Assembly: GCF_000772705.2 (NCBI RefSeq)
Contig: NZ_JSBW02000002.1
Span: forward strand, 124,001-188,000
Origin: Xanthomonas vasicola
GTDB taxonomy: Bacteria; Pseudomonadota; Gammaproteobacteria; Xanthomonadales; Xanthomonadaceae
Direction of reading: 5' to 3'
Length of the DNA stretch: 64,000 nt
In this document: piece by piece, positions 7,175-14,576 of the stretch
Position numbering within the stretch: the stretch's first letter is position 1
Layout: every line of letters begins with the position of its first letter
Notes under the pieces: model-generated
What the model saw: the letters and a program-made list of their open reading frames with translations, nothing else
Told to the model about the DNA's origin: nothing
The model's database searches: none
Made by a program: the position numbers and the translations under genes

Positions 7175-9586
7175 TCATGCGCGTCCCTTGTATTCGTTGA
7201 ACGCGCCGCGGAACCCGACCACTTCGGTGCCCAGCCATGACGATTCGGTCTGGTCATCCGGGCACGCTGCATTGCCCAGCAGCAGGAATCCATGCGGGCC
7301 GTGACTGGTCTGCTCGATGAGGTAGCGCTTGCGCGCGCGATCCGGATGCGTGATGCCGCGTTTGCGCACCAGCGCGTTGATGAACTTGGGCGACGGCGCC
7401 GGCTTCACGCCCTCGCGGCCGCACCAGACCTTGTAGACCTCGTACCACTCTTTCGACGGCGCCGGCCGCGGCTTCAAGCCAGGGATGTCCTGGCCGTACA
7501 ACTCGTCCAGGAAGCGCTGTGGGCTGTCCTGCCCCAGGTTGATCAGCTCGGCTTTGGCAGCGGTCATCGGTGGATTGGTGCCATTGGTGAAGTCGCCCAG
7601 GTCGACCTGCAGCAAGTGGTGGTGCAGCGCTGCGGTGCCGCCGGCGCGGATCTCTGCCAGCACCTCCTGGTAGAACTCGGCCGGCAGCTTGTCCGGCGTC
7701 CAGATCACGGCATGCCGGCGGTCATCTTCCTCGAGCACAACCGGCATCGCCTCGTTCGACAGGAACACTAGGTTGGCGTGGTTGTCTTCTTCGTAGGCCT
7801 GGATGTTCTTCGGGTTAATGCGGATGCGGTCGCCGGTGATCAGCGCCTTCAGCTTGTTCTTGAGGTGGTACACCTCGGTGCGCGCCACCACTTCGTCCGC
7901 CAGCAAGAACAGCTTGCGGCTGGCCCAGTCGTTGAACTTGTCCTCCAGCGCGGACTGGTCCAGCACGCGGCCGTATTCGCCGAACAGCTTCATGTACTCG
8001 TCGAAGAACATGTTCTTGCCGGTGCCTTGCGGCCCGTGAATCACGATCGTCGATTTCATCTTGGCGCCCGGGTGCTGCAGCGGGTAGGCCAGCCACTTGA
8101 TCACCCAGTCGTAGAGCATGCGCTGGTTGGCTTCGTTGCCGCACATGTGCCACAGCAGCTGCAGCAGCTTGTCGCAGGTGCCCTCCTGCGGCACGGTCGG
8201 CCAGCCCGCGAATAGATTGCAGGTGATGCCGGGCTTGCAGCCGGATGGGTCGAAGTCCACCTCTTGCACACGCACGATGGCGCGCTGCGGGCTCTCAAGC
8301 CATGCGCGGTGCAGCTCGCGCCGCACGCAGGCATCGCGCATGTCGCCCAGCGCCACAAGCATGTGCTCCTGGTGATCGAACACCGTGCCGCCCTGCCCGT
8401 ACACCAACGCAAAACGACTCAACAGTGCATCGATGCTGTCGATCGGCTTGAGGAGTGCCTTCCCCGCGCCCCCGGTGCTGGGGATGGAAGCGGCGCGTTT
8501 TTCCACCGGTGCCCGCCACGATAGCTCCGTGATGCGGGCCTCCACCTGCGCGCGCACCACGTGCAGGCCTTCGGCCAGGTGCAGATCATTGAAGTCGCTG
8601 ACCTTGCGACCCTGGCCGATGTAGTTGGCACGGCGCGTGGCCTCATCGGCGAAAACCGGTAATAGCGCAGCACCGCGAACATCCAGTGCCGCGGCGCTGG
8701 CGCCGAGCATGCCGGCGTTCTCCGCCCTGTGGTCTTCACCGCAGGTGGGGCACGCCTTCGGGTGATCGGAGAGCACCAGGCGCGACTTGCACACGCGGCA
8801 CTTCTGCAGCACGTCGTCATCGCCACAGATCAGCACCTTGGTGCTGCGGTAACGCTTCGCCAGCGCGCTGGCCACCGGCATCAGGTTGCCCGCGTCGAAC
8901 GCCACGGCCACCGGATAGCCGGTAGCCATGTGCAGACTCGCCGCCGTGGCATAGCCCTCTGCCACCAGCAATATCCACTGCGGCGTGCCGCCGATCAGGT
9001 GGAAGTGCCCACGCTTGGCCAGGCCGGCAGGCCAGAACTCCTTCACCGGCTTGCGCTGCTGGTCGGCCTGCTTGGCGGTCCGCAGCAGCTGCAACCCGTG
9101 GATGGCGCCATTGCCATCGAGCAGCGGCACAACGGCAATTCCCGATCCGCCGTAGCGCAGGCCAAAGCCTTGCACGCCCTTGGCGGCGAGGTAGTCGGAT
9201 TCGCCGTCGTGCAGGGCCTTGCCCCATGCCCGGGTGGCACGTTCGGCAGCGCGGCGGTTCTCGTCCTGCCGCGCGGCTTCTGCGCGGCGGCGGTCTTCCG
9301 CCAGCCGGCGCTTCAATGCCTCACGCTGCTCCGCGGTAAATTCGCTATCGCGCTTGCGCAACTCCACCTTGATGGCGCCGTTGTCGTTGCCGCGCCAGAT
9401 GCCGTAGGTGCCAACAATCAGCACATCCGTGCCGTTGGTGTGCAGCTCGTGCAGCACGTACCAACCGCGTCGCTCGCGCGAGCCTTCGACTTTGCAGCGG
9501 ACCATACGGCCGCTCGCATCAAGACCGTCGAGGATCAGACCCGCGTCGCGCAGCTGGCCAAGCACATCATCGTAATTCGCCAGCAT
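7175..9586 (-). CDS. Phage primase-helicase (toprim plus SF3-type helicase)
   Basis: This 803-residue replication protein has a toprim region near residues 200-260 (VAEGYATAASLHMATGYPVAVAFDAGN as the acidic core, ending GDDD). It also has a four-cysteine zinc motif (CRVC and CPTC) at about 265-285, and a C-terminal helicase with Walker A GPQGTGKN near residue 525 and acidic LLADEV downstream. This fusion, as in P4 alpha and DUF5906-type proteins, would prime and unwind phage DNA. The start codon follows the upstream gene's stop without a gap (TGAATG). The repeat cluster lies immediately after its stop. Confidence 0.9.
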   Translation of the reverse strand: MLANYDDVLGQLRDAGLILDGLDASGRMVRCKVEGSRERRGWYVLHELHTNGTDVLIVGTYGIWRGNDNGAIKVELRKRDSEFTAEQREALKRRLAEDRRRAEAARQDENRRAAERATRAWGKALHDGESDYLAAKGVQGFGLRYGGSGIAVVPLLDGNGAIHGLQLLRTAKQADQQRKPVKEFWPAGLAKRGHFHLIGGTPQWILLVAEGYATAASLHMATGYPVAVAFDAGNLMPVASALAKRYRSTKVLICGDDDVLQKCRVCKSRLVLSDHPKACPTCGEDHRAENAGMLGASAAALDVRGAALLPVFADEATRRANYIGQGRKVSDFNDLHLAEGLHVVRAQVEARITELSWRAPVEKRAASIPSTGGAGKALLKPIDSIDALLSRFALVYGQGGTVFDHQEHMLVALGDMRDACVRRELHRAWLESPQRAIVRVQEVDFDPSGCKPGITCNLFAGWPTVPQEGTCDKLLQLLWHMCGNEANQRMLYDWVIKWLAYPLQHPGAKMKSTIVIHGPQGTGKNMFFDEYMKLFGEYGRVLDQSALEDKFNDWASRKLFLLADEVVARTEVYHLKNKLKALITGDRIRINPKNIQAYEEDNHANLVFLSNEAMPVVLEEDDRRHAVIWTPDKLPAEFYQEVLAEIRAGGTAALHHHLLQVDLGDFTNGTNPPMTAAKAELINLGQDSPQRFLDELYGQDIPGLKPRPAPSKEWYEVYKVWCGREGVKPAPSPKFINALVRKRGITHPDRARKRYLIEQTSHGPHGFLLLGNAACPDDQTESSWLGTEVVGFRGAFNEYKGRA

Positions 9587-9952
9587 TCAGTAACTTCCAG
9601 CCGCGCTATCTACCAAGGGAACGGGGTTCGAATTACCCGCATCGGGGGTCGGCCAGGAGGACCCATCGCCCGGAGCTGAACGCCTTGTCCGCTCGTTCAG
9701 ATTCAGCGCCTCGCCATGCGCGCGCGCCCTTTCCGCCGCTTCCCGGGGAGATGGGGCGCAGGGCAGCGGCAACACGCCTTGCGCGTGCGCGCCTGCGGTA
9801 TCGGCATGGCGCAACCGCTCGCGCTCGGCCAACGCGTCATCGCCAGCCAAACCAGGTGCATCGCTGTAGAGCAGGCGCAACGCTTCGGCAACGTGTTGCT
9901 GCGCGGCGGGGCTCAAGGTGCGGCGGATGTGGGAGGCGCGGTTGGTCGTCAT
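9587..9952 (-). CDS. Small phage protein of unknown function
   Basis: This 121-residue product starts at MTTNRASHIRRTL. The frame is open further upstream to 10039, but this ATG overlaps the CII-like gene's stop region and sits in the regular overlap pattern of the operon. The N-terminal half (LSPAAQQHVAEALRLLYSD) is helical and the rest is polar and Pro-rich with no recognised motif. It abuts the primase-helicase start, so a role in replication is possible from position alone. Confidence 0.6.
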   Translation of the reverse strand: MTTNRASHIRRTLSPAAQQHVAEALRLLYSDAPGLAGDDALAERERLRHADTAGAHAQGVLPLPCAPSPREAAERARAHGEALNLNERTRRSAPGDGSSWPTPDAGNSNPVPLVDSAAGSY

Positions 9953-9953
9953 G

Positions 9954-10484
9954 TCATGCACGCTTACGGCCCTTGGCTGCCGCGCGGCGCACGTTACGCT
10001 CCAGGCGGTGGCACATCGTGCGGATCGCCTGCAGCTCATCCACCATCAAGTCGGCTTCCTGCAGCGACAGATGCGCGTCGTCCAGCGCTTCGAGCGCAAC
10101 ACCAGACAGGCGCCCCGCGTGCTTGGCAACGTGCAGCAGCTTGGCTTGCATCGCGGCCACTTCATCCGGCCAGCCGTTCTCCGGTGCGGGCGGTACGAAA
10201 TCCATGGCCAGATCGAATTGCGCGCCCAGTGATTGAATCCAGCACGTCGCCTGCGCCTGCCCGGCGCTCAGCTCCTGCATCCACTCAGTGAGCATCTCCG
10301 CCATCTCCATCGACAGCGATTCGCCCTCCAAGCCCCGCAGCTTCTTGCGCAGCGATTCTGCGGCGATGGCCTTGCCGCGACGCTCTGTCAGGTAGGCGGC
10401 GGCCGCACGCACATTCCCCGGCATCTGCGACACCGCGTTGTATAGCGCGTCGCGCCAATAGATATCTGAGCGTTGGCACGTCAT
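9954..10484 (-). CDS. CII-like phage regulatory protein
   Basis: This 176-residue protein resembles the phage regulatory CII family (CP76). It begins with IYWRDALYNAVSQMPGNVRAAAAYLTERRGK, then AESLRKKLRGLEGESLSMEMAEMLTEWMQE, the helix-turn-helix-like part that in this family recognises DNA. The remainder is helical. It lies early in the leftward operon after Cro, the position where lambdoid phages encode CII. Overlaps of a few bases on both sides show it is co-translated with its neighbours. The family call is from motif pattern and position. Confidence 0.6.
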   Translation of the reverse strand: MTCQRSDIYWRDALYNAVSQMPGNVRAAAAYLTERRGKAIAAESLRKKLRGLEGESLSMEMAEMLTEWMQELSAGQAQATCWIQSLGAQFDLAMDFVPPAPENGWPDEVAAMQAKLLHVAKHAGRLSGVALEALDDAHLSLQEADLMVDELQAIRTMCHRLERNVRRAAAKGRKRA

Positions 10485-10813
10485 CGCGCGACACCCTGAA
10501 ACTTCGTGCAGTTCATCGTGGTGGCCGCCCGGCTGGACGACGCACCATGTGCGTCATGCTCACCACCACCCCACTCCTTAGGTTCACCGCCCTCCGACGC
10601 TACGAGGTCTGCACTGGCATTGGTGATGTTGTCGCTGTCTTCTTTGTTGCCGAGCAAACCGGAGCAGAACGCGAACAGTCCCGCCGCAGTCAGGGCGATC
10701 GCAGCGACATTGCGTACAAGCCCCGGAATGGTTGAGTCCGCCGACGCCTGCGCACCCTGCTCCCATCGCCGACGCGCGACATCGAGCGCCGACTCTTGGC
10801 TAGGCTTACGCAT
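10481..10813 (-). CDS. Small membrane protein of unknown function
   Basis: This 110-residue product starts at MRKPSQESALDVARRRWEQG. The ATG at 10813 has a GGGAGGG ribosome site, whereas the longer frame to 10861 does not. Residues about 32-50 (VRNVAAIALTAAGLFAFCSG) form one membrane helix, and the C-terminal half is polar and Gly/Ser-rich. It overlaps the CII-like gene by four bases. No family is recognised. Confidence 0.6.
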   Translation of the reverse strand: MRKPSQESALDVARRRWEQGAQASADSTIPGLVRNVAAIALTAAGLFAFCSGLLGNKEDSDNITNASADLVASEGGEPKEWGGGEHDAHGASSSRAATTMNCTKFQGVAR

Positions 10814-10881
10814 AGGTGCCACCCTCCCCGCGATATGCTGGGACCCCCACGGCACCAACAAGAGCCCGCAAGGAGGGCGAC

Positions 10882-11142
10882 ATGGACGACGACGTAAAAC
10901 AGCGATTGAACGAAATTCTGGCTATCATGAAATCGCAGAACGATTTGCAAGTAGAGTTCAAGGACCAAATTGCCGCAGCGCATGTGCTGCTAATCGGTAT
11001 TATTCGGGCATTCGCGGACACGCCAGGATTCAAAGAAAATGTAGAGCGAACGATCTTGGAGATCGAAGCGGGTACGATCCAGCCCGGAGCAAAAAAGCAG
11101 ATTGCGGAAATCACTCGTCGCGCCCTTTACAGACACGAGTAA
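10882..11142 (+). CDS. Small protein of unknown function, opposite to early operon
   Basis: This 86-residue protein starts at MDDDVKQRLNEILAIMKSQ behind a strong AGGAGGG ribosome site. It is almost entirely helical, with one moderately hydrophobic stretch (AAHVLLIGIIRAFAD, about residues 29-43). It is on the plus strand while its neighbours are leftward, and its 3' end overlaps the 3' end of the convergent gene at 11111. The base composition is more A/T-rich than its surroundings, suggesting separate acquisition. No function can be assigned. Confidence 0.6.
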   Translation: MDDDVKQRLNEILAIMKSQNDLQVEFKDQIAAAHVLLIGIIRAFADTPGFKENVERTILEIEAGTIQPGAKKQIAEITRRALYRHE

Positions 11143-11323
11143 AACCATTCACTCGGCAATTGGCGTCTAACACGACAGGATTGGACGCCTCCGAGGGATG
11201 TATTGAACCTCTGAGAGCGGCAATCTCAGCATCAATTGCGTCCCACCTCGCCTTCTCATTTACCGTTTGGCGATTGAGCCAGTTGCGAACCCAAAGTCTT
11301 GGATTCCAGCTATCAGGCAACAT
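11111..11323 (-). CDS. Small phage protein, third gene of leftward immunity operon
   Basis: This 70-residue product starts at MLPDSWNPRLWVRNWLN. The ATG overlaps the end of the preceding gene by eleven bases. It is polar and mostly helical (EKARWDAIDAEIAALRGS) without a recognised motif. Its last 32 bases overlap the convergent small gene on the plus strand, which would make the two transcripts antisense to each other. Confidence 0.5.
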   Translation of the reverse strand: MLPDSWNPRLWVRNWLNRQTVNEKARWDAIDAEIAALRGSIHPSEASNPVVLDANCRVNGFTRVCKGRDE

Positions 11324-11507
11324 CGGCCACCTCCAGAAAGTTGAGCGACCAGCCCACCCGGCGGCGGCGCTCGGTGAGCGCTGCCCAGTCATCGGCGGTC
11401 AGGCACAGATCGGCGATATCGCCGTTGTTGTGGATCGGCAGGCCCACGAGCGTGGCGAGCTCGCCCGCACTCAGGGCGTCATCCAGCGGCGTGACGTGAC
11501 GAGACAT
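11313..11507 (-). CDS. Small phage protein, second gene of leftward immunity operon
   Basis: This 64-residue product, MSRHVTPLDDALSAGELATLVG onward, shares one base between its start and the Cro-like stop (TGATG), which implies translational coupling. Its sequence (ALSAGELATLVGLPIHNNGDIADLCLTADDWAALTERRRR) is acidic then basic, with no recognised domain. Genes in this place in lambdoid phages are often early regulators or anti-repressors, but nothing in the sequence confirms that. Confidence 0.55.
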   Translation of the reverse strand: MSRHVTPLDDALSAGELATLVGLPIHNNGDIADLCLTADDWAALTERRRRVGWSLNFLEVADVA

Positions 11508-11746
11508 CAAGCCACCTCCTGCACGTTGCCTGCCGGGCCGAAAATGTCCGGACGAAGATCGGTGCGGCGTATCGAACCGTTCGATATCCGTTCGATCAAC
11601 GCGCACCGCTCTGCAGGCACCTTCACCACGCCGGTCTCCCACTGAGAAACGATTCCTTGCGTTGCAGAGGAACCTGCGTCCGTAAGCAGCGCAGCGAACG
11701 CGGCCTGCGACAGTCCTACCTCTCGGCGATATGCGGCAATGTCCAT
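11507..11746 (-). CDS. YdaS/Cro-like repressor
   Basis: This 79-residue DNA-binding protein has a helix-turn-helix over MDIAAYRREVGLSQAAFAALL and GIVSQWETGVVKV, the YdaS/Cro pattern. It would compete with the divergent CI-type repressor for the shared operators and so set the lytic course. An in-frame ATG at 11752 adds two residues. The promoter at 11753-11780 places the predicted transcription start at or next to the ATG at 11746, so the message may have no leader. It heads the leftward operon. Confidence 0.8.
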   Translation of the reverse strand: MDIAAYRREVGLSQAAFAALLTDAGSSATQGIVSQWETGVVKVPAERCALIERISNGSIRRTDLRPDIFGPAGNVQEVA

Positions 11747-11752
11747 GCCCAA

Positions 11753-11780
11753 ATATTAGCGCCACTCATCCACATGTCAA
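11753..11780 (-). promoter_or_regulatory. Leftward early promoter (Cro side)
   Basis: Reading leftward, TTGACA at 11780-11775 is followed after 16 bases by TAATAT at 11758-11753, close to the sigma-70 consensus. One operator covers the -10 element and a second touches the -35 element, so repressor binding would block polymerase. The predicted start of transcription falls at about 11746, the YdaS-like ATG. Confidence 0.75.
11755..11769. promoter_or_regulatory. Repressor operator 1 (over -10 of leftward promoter)
   Basis: ATTAG-CGCCA-CTCAT is a 15-bp site with five-base arms and a five-base centre, one mismatch from the palindrome ATTAG-N5-CTAAT shared by all five sites in the prophage. Confidence 0.7.
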
Positions 11781-11793
11781 TAGTGCCGCTGAT
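11779..11793. promoter_or_regulatory. Repressor operator 2 (at -35 of leftward promoter)
   Basis: AATAG-TGCCG-CTGAT is the weakest of the five sites, with one mismatch in each arm. It lies 24 bp from operator 1 (centre to centre) and overlaps the end of the -35 hexamer. Confidence 0.6.
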
Positions 11794-11804
11794 GGAAAGC
11801 TGCA

Positions 11805-12557
11805 ATGTCCTCGATTAGCGTTACTAATATGGAATCCAGCCGACGCGCCAAACCCACCATCGCTGACGCTGAAGCGGCCGAGCGCCTGAAGACAGCTTGG
11901 TCGGAGCGCGCACGTGAACGCGGGATCACACAAGACAAGATGGCGGAGGAACTGGGGATTACCCAGGGCGCTGTCAGCCAATATCTCAATGGCAAGATCC
12001 CGATGAACTATCGGACGTTGATGGCGTTCTGCCAGGCACTTGGGATAGACGCTTGCGATATCCGCACCGATCTGCCCGAGCAACGCCTCGTCAGCCACGC
12101 TGCTTCAGACGACTCTGACTGGACTGCCGTGACCGGCTACTCCCAGGCGGTAGGCCTAGGCGCTTCCGGCGCAGAAGCCACGGAGTACGCTGAGACCCAC
12201 AGTCTCCACTTCAAGAAGACCAGCCTGCGCCGCCGGGGCATCCTCGGTCGGCCGCTGGCGGTGTACTACGGCAAGGGCGACAGCATGGAACCGGCTATCA
12301 CCGACGGCGATGCCATCCTGTTCGACACATCCGACACCCGCATTGTGGATGGCGTGATGTACCTGATCCAGGTGCACGGCGCCGCCAATCCCGAGTACTA
12401 CGTCAAGCGCGCCGAGGTACTGGATGGCACGGTGTACTTCCGCAGCGACAACCCGCACGGCGACCACGACTGGCGCAAGCCCAAGCGCATGGACTCACAA
12501 CGCCAGCCCATCACCGTGGTCGGCCGCGTTCACTGGATAGGCGGCTGGGCCGACTAA
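11805..12557 (+). CDS. CI-type repressor with S24 self-cleavage domain
   Basis: This is the prophage maintenance repressor, 250 residues. The N-terminal helix-turn-helix reads ITQDKMAEELGITQGAVSQYLNG (about residues 41-63). A linker leads to the LexA-like S24 domain, with the catalytic serine in GKGDSMEP and the catalytic lysine in YYVKRAEV, so SOS-induced self-cleavage is expected. It is divergent from the Cro-like gene across three operators. Two starts are possible: ATG 11805 with a GGAAAG site, or ATG 11829 (MESSRRAK), which leaves operator 3 outside the gene. The product is followed closely by the HipA-like gene on the same strand. Confidence 0.88.
   Translation: MSSISVTNMESSRRAKPTIADAEAAERLKTAWSERARERGITQDKMAEELGITQGAVSQYLNGKIPMNYRTLMAFCQALGIDACDIRTDLPEQRLVSHAASDDSDWTAVTGYSQAVGLGASGAEATEYAETHSLHFKKTSLRRRGILGRPLAVYYGKGDSMEPAITDGDAILFDTSDTRIVDGVMYLIQVHGAANPEYYVKRAEVLDGTVYFRSDNPHGDHDWRKPKRMDSQRQPITVVGRVHWIGGWAD
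11814..11828. promoter_or_regulatory. Repressor operator 3 (at the repressor start)
   Basis: ATTAG-CGTTA-CTAAT has perfect arms. It ends one base before the ATG at 11829 and lies inside the reading frame if translation begins at 11805. This position suits autoregulation of the repressor and favours the shorter start. Confidence 0.7.
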
Positions 12558-12579
12558 TGATTGAGGGAGCCACAAGGAC

Positions 12580-13329
12580 GTGACGGGTCTAGCCAAGCAA
12601 CCGGTCTGCATCGAAGAAATCCAGGGAAGAACACAACAAGGTGCTACCCGGCCATTCCTGTGCCGTGGCGATGATGGCTTGCTCTACTACGTCAAAGGGG
12701 TCGGTGCAAACCGGCGCAGCCTCATCTGCGAGTGGATGGCTGGCAGGCTTGCAACCGGATTCGGCCTCAACATTCCCCAGTTCGAGATCGCTTATGTGCC
12801 GCCAGGGCTGGCTGACCTGCATCCCGAAGGCCGTGATTTAGGATCGGGCCCCGTCTTCGCATCGCGGGTTGCCCCCAACGCTAATGAGATCGTCTTTCTG
12901 GAGGCGACCCGCGTGCCTCGGGACGTGCGGCGGGACGTAATCGCGTTCGACTGGTGGATCCGCAATGGTGATCGCTCGCTGACAGCGAAGGGTGGAAATC
13001 CCAATCTTCTGTGGGACGCTGGAAACAGTGAGCTGGTGGTGATCGACCACAACCTGGCGTTCGATCAAGACTTCGACGCTGACGCATTCCTTGCGACGCA
13101 CATCTTCCAAGCTGAATTTCCTGCGTTACGCGCCGATCTCGTACTCATGGCAGAATATGCTGCTCGAATGAAAGCCACGCTGGAGTTGTGGGACCATGCT
13201 TGGCGTTCGGTTCCCGACGAATGGCTGTTCCACGACGACGAGCAGACTGTTTCGACTGACTTCGACCCTACCGCCAGTGCTGCTTTGCTGGCACGCTGCC
13301 ACACCGAGGACCTGTGGAGGCTCCCATGA
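12580..13329 (+). CDS. HipA-like kinase-fold protein (HipA_2 type)
   Basis: This 249-residue protein begins at a GTG behind a GAGGGAG site. It resembles the compact HipA-like domain that is usually found beside DUF3037. An N-terminal lysine in LYYVKGVGANRRSLICEW could contact ATP. The segment FDWWIRNGDRSL followed by GNPNLLWD and VIDHNLAFD carries the Asp/Asn pattern of the HipA catalytic and metal sites. HipA proteins phosphorylate translation factors and cause dormancy, but the target of this short type is not known to me. It is 22 bp downstream of the repressor and overlaps the DUF3037 gene (ATGA), so it should be expressed in the lysogen. Confidence 0.75.
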   Translation: MTGLAKQPVCIEEIQGRTQQGATRPFLCRGDDGLLYYVKGVGANRRSLICEWMAGRLATGFGLNIPQFEIAYVPPGLADLHPEGRDLGSGPVFASRVAPNANEIVFLEATRVPRDVRRDVIAFDWWIRNGDRSLTAKGGNPNLLWDAGNSELVVIDHNLAFDQDFDADAFLATHIFQAEFPALRADLVLMAEYAARMKATLELWDHAWRSVPDEWLFHDDEQTVSTDFDPTASAALLARCHTEDLWRLP

Positions 13330-14150
13330 ATATGCGAGTCCCTTGCCAATACGCCATTGTCCAATTCCTGCCCTATCCGGAAACCGGGGAGTTTGCGAAC
13401 GTGGGCGTGGTGTTGGCCTGTCCTCAGATGCGCTACCTGGGAGTCCGCATCGCGCCCCACAGACGTACCAAGCGGGTCACCGATTTCTTCGAGGGACTGC
13501 AGGCTCGCGTGTATCGCGAGGCGCTCCGATACATCGAGGGCGACCTGAATCGGTTTAGTGACGCGGTGGCCCATGGACAGATCCCGGCAAACCTGGCGTT
13601 CGATGAAATCACACGTCCACGCGAGGCACTGATTCGATATGGTGCCGCGCGCACCATCATGAGCAACGGCCACCCGAACGACACATTGCAGCAGTTGTAC
13701 GACAGGTTTGTCGAACGTGACTTCGCCACGAAGGAGTATCACGAGACAGCGATGCGCCAGCGAGTGGACGACTTGCTAGCTAACGCCCATCTGCGCAGCT
13801 ACTTCGCGGAGGCGGCGGTAGGCGATGACAGCTACCCCGTGAAGTTTCCTTTCGTCTCCATCGCTTCGGAAGCGCCGCAGATCGTAATCAAGCCGCTCAA
13901 CCTGACCCAGGACGAGCCGTGCAAGATCTTCGAACACGGCAATACGTGGCTTGGTCGTGTCATCAGGCTACGCAAGCACGGGCAGCTACCTAAGACGGTG
14001 CTTTTTGCTATCGATCAGGCGGCCGAGGGTGAGAAGCGGATCAAGGCAGCAGCCGAGGTGACCGCTGACCTGAGATCTGCAGGAGCGATTGTCGAGCCGC
14101 TCCGCCACACCGATGCGATCCTGAGGGTGGCAAAGCAGGCAAAGCCGTAA
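13326..14150 (+). CDS. DUF3037 family protein, partner of HipA-like kinase
   Basis: This 274-residue protein begins MNMRVPCQYAIVQFLPYPETGEFANVGVVL, the characteristic opening of DUF3037, with the conserved ERANVGVV-like strand (here EFANVGVVLACP). The rest includes helical regions and a C-terminal alpha/beta part (TVLFAIDQAAEGEKRIKAAAEV). Its start overlaps the kinase stop by four bases, which suggests equal expression and a complex. The function of the pair is unknown to me. An antitoxin-like or regulatory partnership is an inference from the layout. Confidence 0.75.
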   Translation: MNMRVPCQYAIVQFLPYPETGEFANVGVVLACPQMRYLGVRIAPHRRTKRVTDFFEGLQARVYREALRYIEGDLNRFSDAVAHGQIPANLAFDEITRPREALIRYGAARTIMSNGHPNDTLQQLYDRFVERDFATKEYHETAMRQRVDDLLANAHLRSYFAEAAVGDDSYPVKFPFVSIASEAPQIVIKPLNLTQDEPCKIFEHGNTWLGRVIRLRKHGQLPKTVLFAIDQAAEGEKRIKAAAEVTADLRSAGAIVEPLRHTDAILRVAKQAKP

Positions 14151-14159
14151 TTCCGATGC

Positions 14160-14184
14160 AAACCCTGCTCCGGCTGGGTTTTCT
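14160..14184 (+). terminator. Probable terminator after the repressor/HipA/DUF3037 operon
   Basis: AAACCC at 14160-14165 pairs with GGGTTT at 14176-14181 around a GC-rich ten-base loop, followed by more T residues. It starts ten bases after the DUF3037 stop, as expected for the end of the lysogenic transcript. Confidence 0.45.
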
Positions 14185-14195
14185 ATGCGGGGAGC

Positions 14196-14354
14196 ATGCA
14201 ATTCAAGCTCCAAATTACTACTCTGGAATGCGCTTTCCCATTGCCGGCTGTGGCGGTCCAGCAGTCGCGCTTTGAGAGCACCGCCGAGGACTGGATGGCC
14301 AGCCACGCCAACGACGCGAACGACCCCAGCCCTGGGATGATCGAAGCCGAGTAA
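14196..14354 (+). CDS. Small protein of unknown function (52 aa)
   Basis: The reading frame MQFKLQITTLECAFPLPAVA onward ends in an acidic helix (GMIEAE). It has a GGGGAG ribosome site and is free of rare features, so it is probably translated. It lies between the probable terminator and the rightward promoter. No function can be proposed. Confidence 0.5.
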   Translation: MQFKLQITTLECAFPLPAVAVQQSRFESTAEDWMASHANDANDPSPGMIEAE

Positions 14355-14399
14355 AACGCCGACCTTTTCGACACAGTTTGGACATCTAGCTGGCAATAA

Positions 14400-14414
14400 A
14401 TTAGCGCCCCTATT
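14400..14414. promoter_or_regulatory. Repressor operator 4 (at -35 of rightward promoter)
   Basis: ATTAG-CGCCC-CTATT has one mismatch in the right arm. The final TT forms the start of the -35 hexamer TTGACT, exactly as operator 2 relates to the leftward promoter. Confidence 0.7.
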
Positions 14415-14441
14415 GACTTATAGTATTAGCGCCCCTAATCT
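14413..14441 (+). promoter_or_regulatory. Rightward early promoter
   Basis: TTGACT at 14413-14418 and TAATCT at 14436-14441 are separated by 17 bases. Operators 4 and 5 cover both elements. Transcription should begin near 14448 and read the whole early operon to about 20.8 kb. Confidence 0.75.
14425..14439. promoter_or_regulatory. Repressor operator 5 (over -10 of rightward promoter)
   Basis: ATTAG-CGCCC-CTAAT has perfect arms and lies 25 bp from operator 4, one base more than the spacing of operators 1 and 2, which matches the one-base longer promoter spacer. Confidence 0.75.
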
Positions 14442-14447
14442 TGTCCG

Positions 14448-14550
14448 GTCAGCTCTCCAGCTGACGGGCGACCGGCGGGTCGTCCCTGTCGGTCAGCCCT
14501 CCCCCTCTGCCCGGTAGCAGGCCCCTCCCCTGGCCTAATTGACCCGCCGG
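14448..14550 (+). promoter_or_regulatory. Structured leader of the rightward early transcript
   Basis: A seven-base-pair hairpin (GTCAGCT, loop CTCC, AGCTGAC) occupies 14448-14465, at the predicted 5' end. CCGGCGGGTC at 14472-14481 pairs perfectly with GACCCGCCGG at 14541-14550. Structured leaders in this place in lambdoid phages can act in antitermination, and that role is a guess here. Confidence 0.5.
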
Positions 14551-14576
14551 CGCCCTCCTTCTTCGGAGAGAGCGCC

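Noticed and set aside
6831-7238. Open frames across the 9-bp repeat cluster
   Set aside because: They are by-products of the G+C-rich repeats, have biased composition and no ribosome site or domain.
11313-11765. 150-residue frame over the YdaS-like gene
   Set aside because: Its N-terminal 86 residues are the shadow of the YdaS-like gene. Only the last 64 residues fit the operon.
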